A stretch of DNA of 56,636 nt from Lichtheimia corymbifera B2541 (lineage: Eukaryota > Mucoromycota > Mucoromycetes > Mucorales > Lichtheimiaceae). Each line of letters starts with the position of its first letter. The stretch's first letter is position 1. The stretch lies in the NCBI GenBank assembly GCA_000697475.1, contig JNEU01000709.1:1-56636 (forward strand). The letters are read 5' to 3'. Both the position numbers and the translations under genes were made by a program. Below, piece after piece: positions 56,635 to 56,636 of this stretch. The notes under the pieces are model-generated. The model was not told the origin of the DNA, ran no database searches, and worked only from the letters and a program-made list of their open reading frames with translations.

Positions 56635-56636
56635 CT

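Overview
This is nuclear DNA of a filamentous fungus, most likely an early-diverging Mucoromycota/Mucorales-type species. The genes have many short introns (mostly about 46-100 nt, GT-AG), and none of the operon, Shine-Dalgarno or CRISPR features of a prokaryote are visible. The gene content also fits: a CotH-type secreted protein, a chitin deacetylase, neutral trehalase, meiotic MSH4, a CLIP-type CAP-Gly protein and the FTR1/FET3 iron uptake pair. I cannot name the species. I rebuilt the genes by hand from splice sites, checking that reading phase was kept across every junction and that the product matched its family. Exon borders are therefore predictions.

Left part (1-16.6 kb): the 5' part of a chitin deacetylase gene (cut by the window edge), neutral trehalase, the RNA exosome helicase MTR4, the meiotic mismatch-family protein MSH4 (22 exons, convergent with MTR4), an F-box/leucine-rich protein and the Golgi GTPase ARL5. 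Middle (16.8-32 kb): a secreted CotH-family protein, Mediator subunit 10, the mitochondrial processing peptidase beta subunit, an Edc1/PNRC-motif protein likely to act in mRNA decapping, a CLIP-170-like microtubule plus-end protein, a tRNA pseudouridine synthase with a probable GC-AG intron, and a NIPA-type magnesium transporter.

32-43 kb: a 1229-residue mucin-like single-pass membrane protein with about 35 copies of an SKPTDD decapeptide, a His/Asp-rich decapeptide array and a cysteine module. It is followed, after a 2.3 kb gap, by the divergent FTR1 (iron permease) and FET3 (multicopper ferroxidase) pair, which share a 384 bp promoter holding a match to the iron-responsive GATA element. FET3 oxidises ferrous iron and FTR1 imports the product. 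The NIPA transporter, the His-rich surface protein and the iron pair together make a metal-related neighbourhood.

43-52.5 kb: a WDR44-like WD40 protein, then three minus-strand genes that all act on CoA or acyl-CoA metabolism: ketopantoate reductase, acyl-CoA oxidase and a biotin-dependent acyl-CoA carboxyltransferase.

52.5-56.6 kb is different: no recognised gene, one plausible unknown two-exon gene, frame-broken coding remnants, a direct repeat pair 2.5 kb apart, and a tandem array of diverged 160-193 bp units. The array units carry the same degenerate protein segment on the minus strand, and two adjacent units are perfectly duplicated. This right end is the least explained part of the window.
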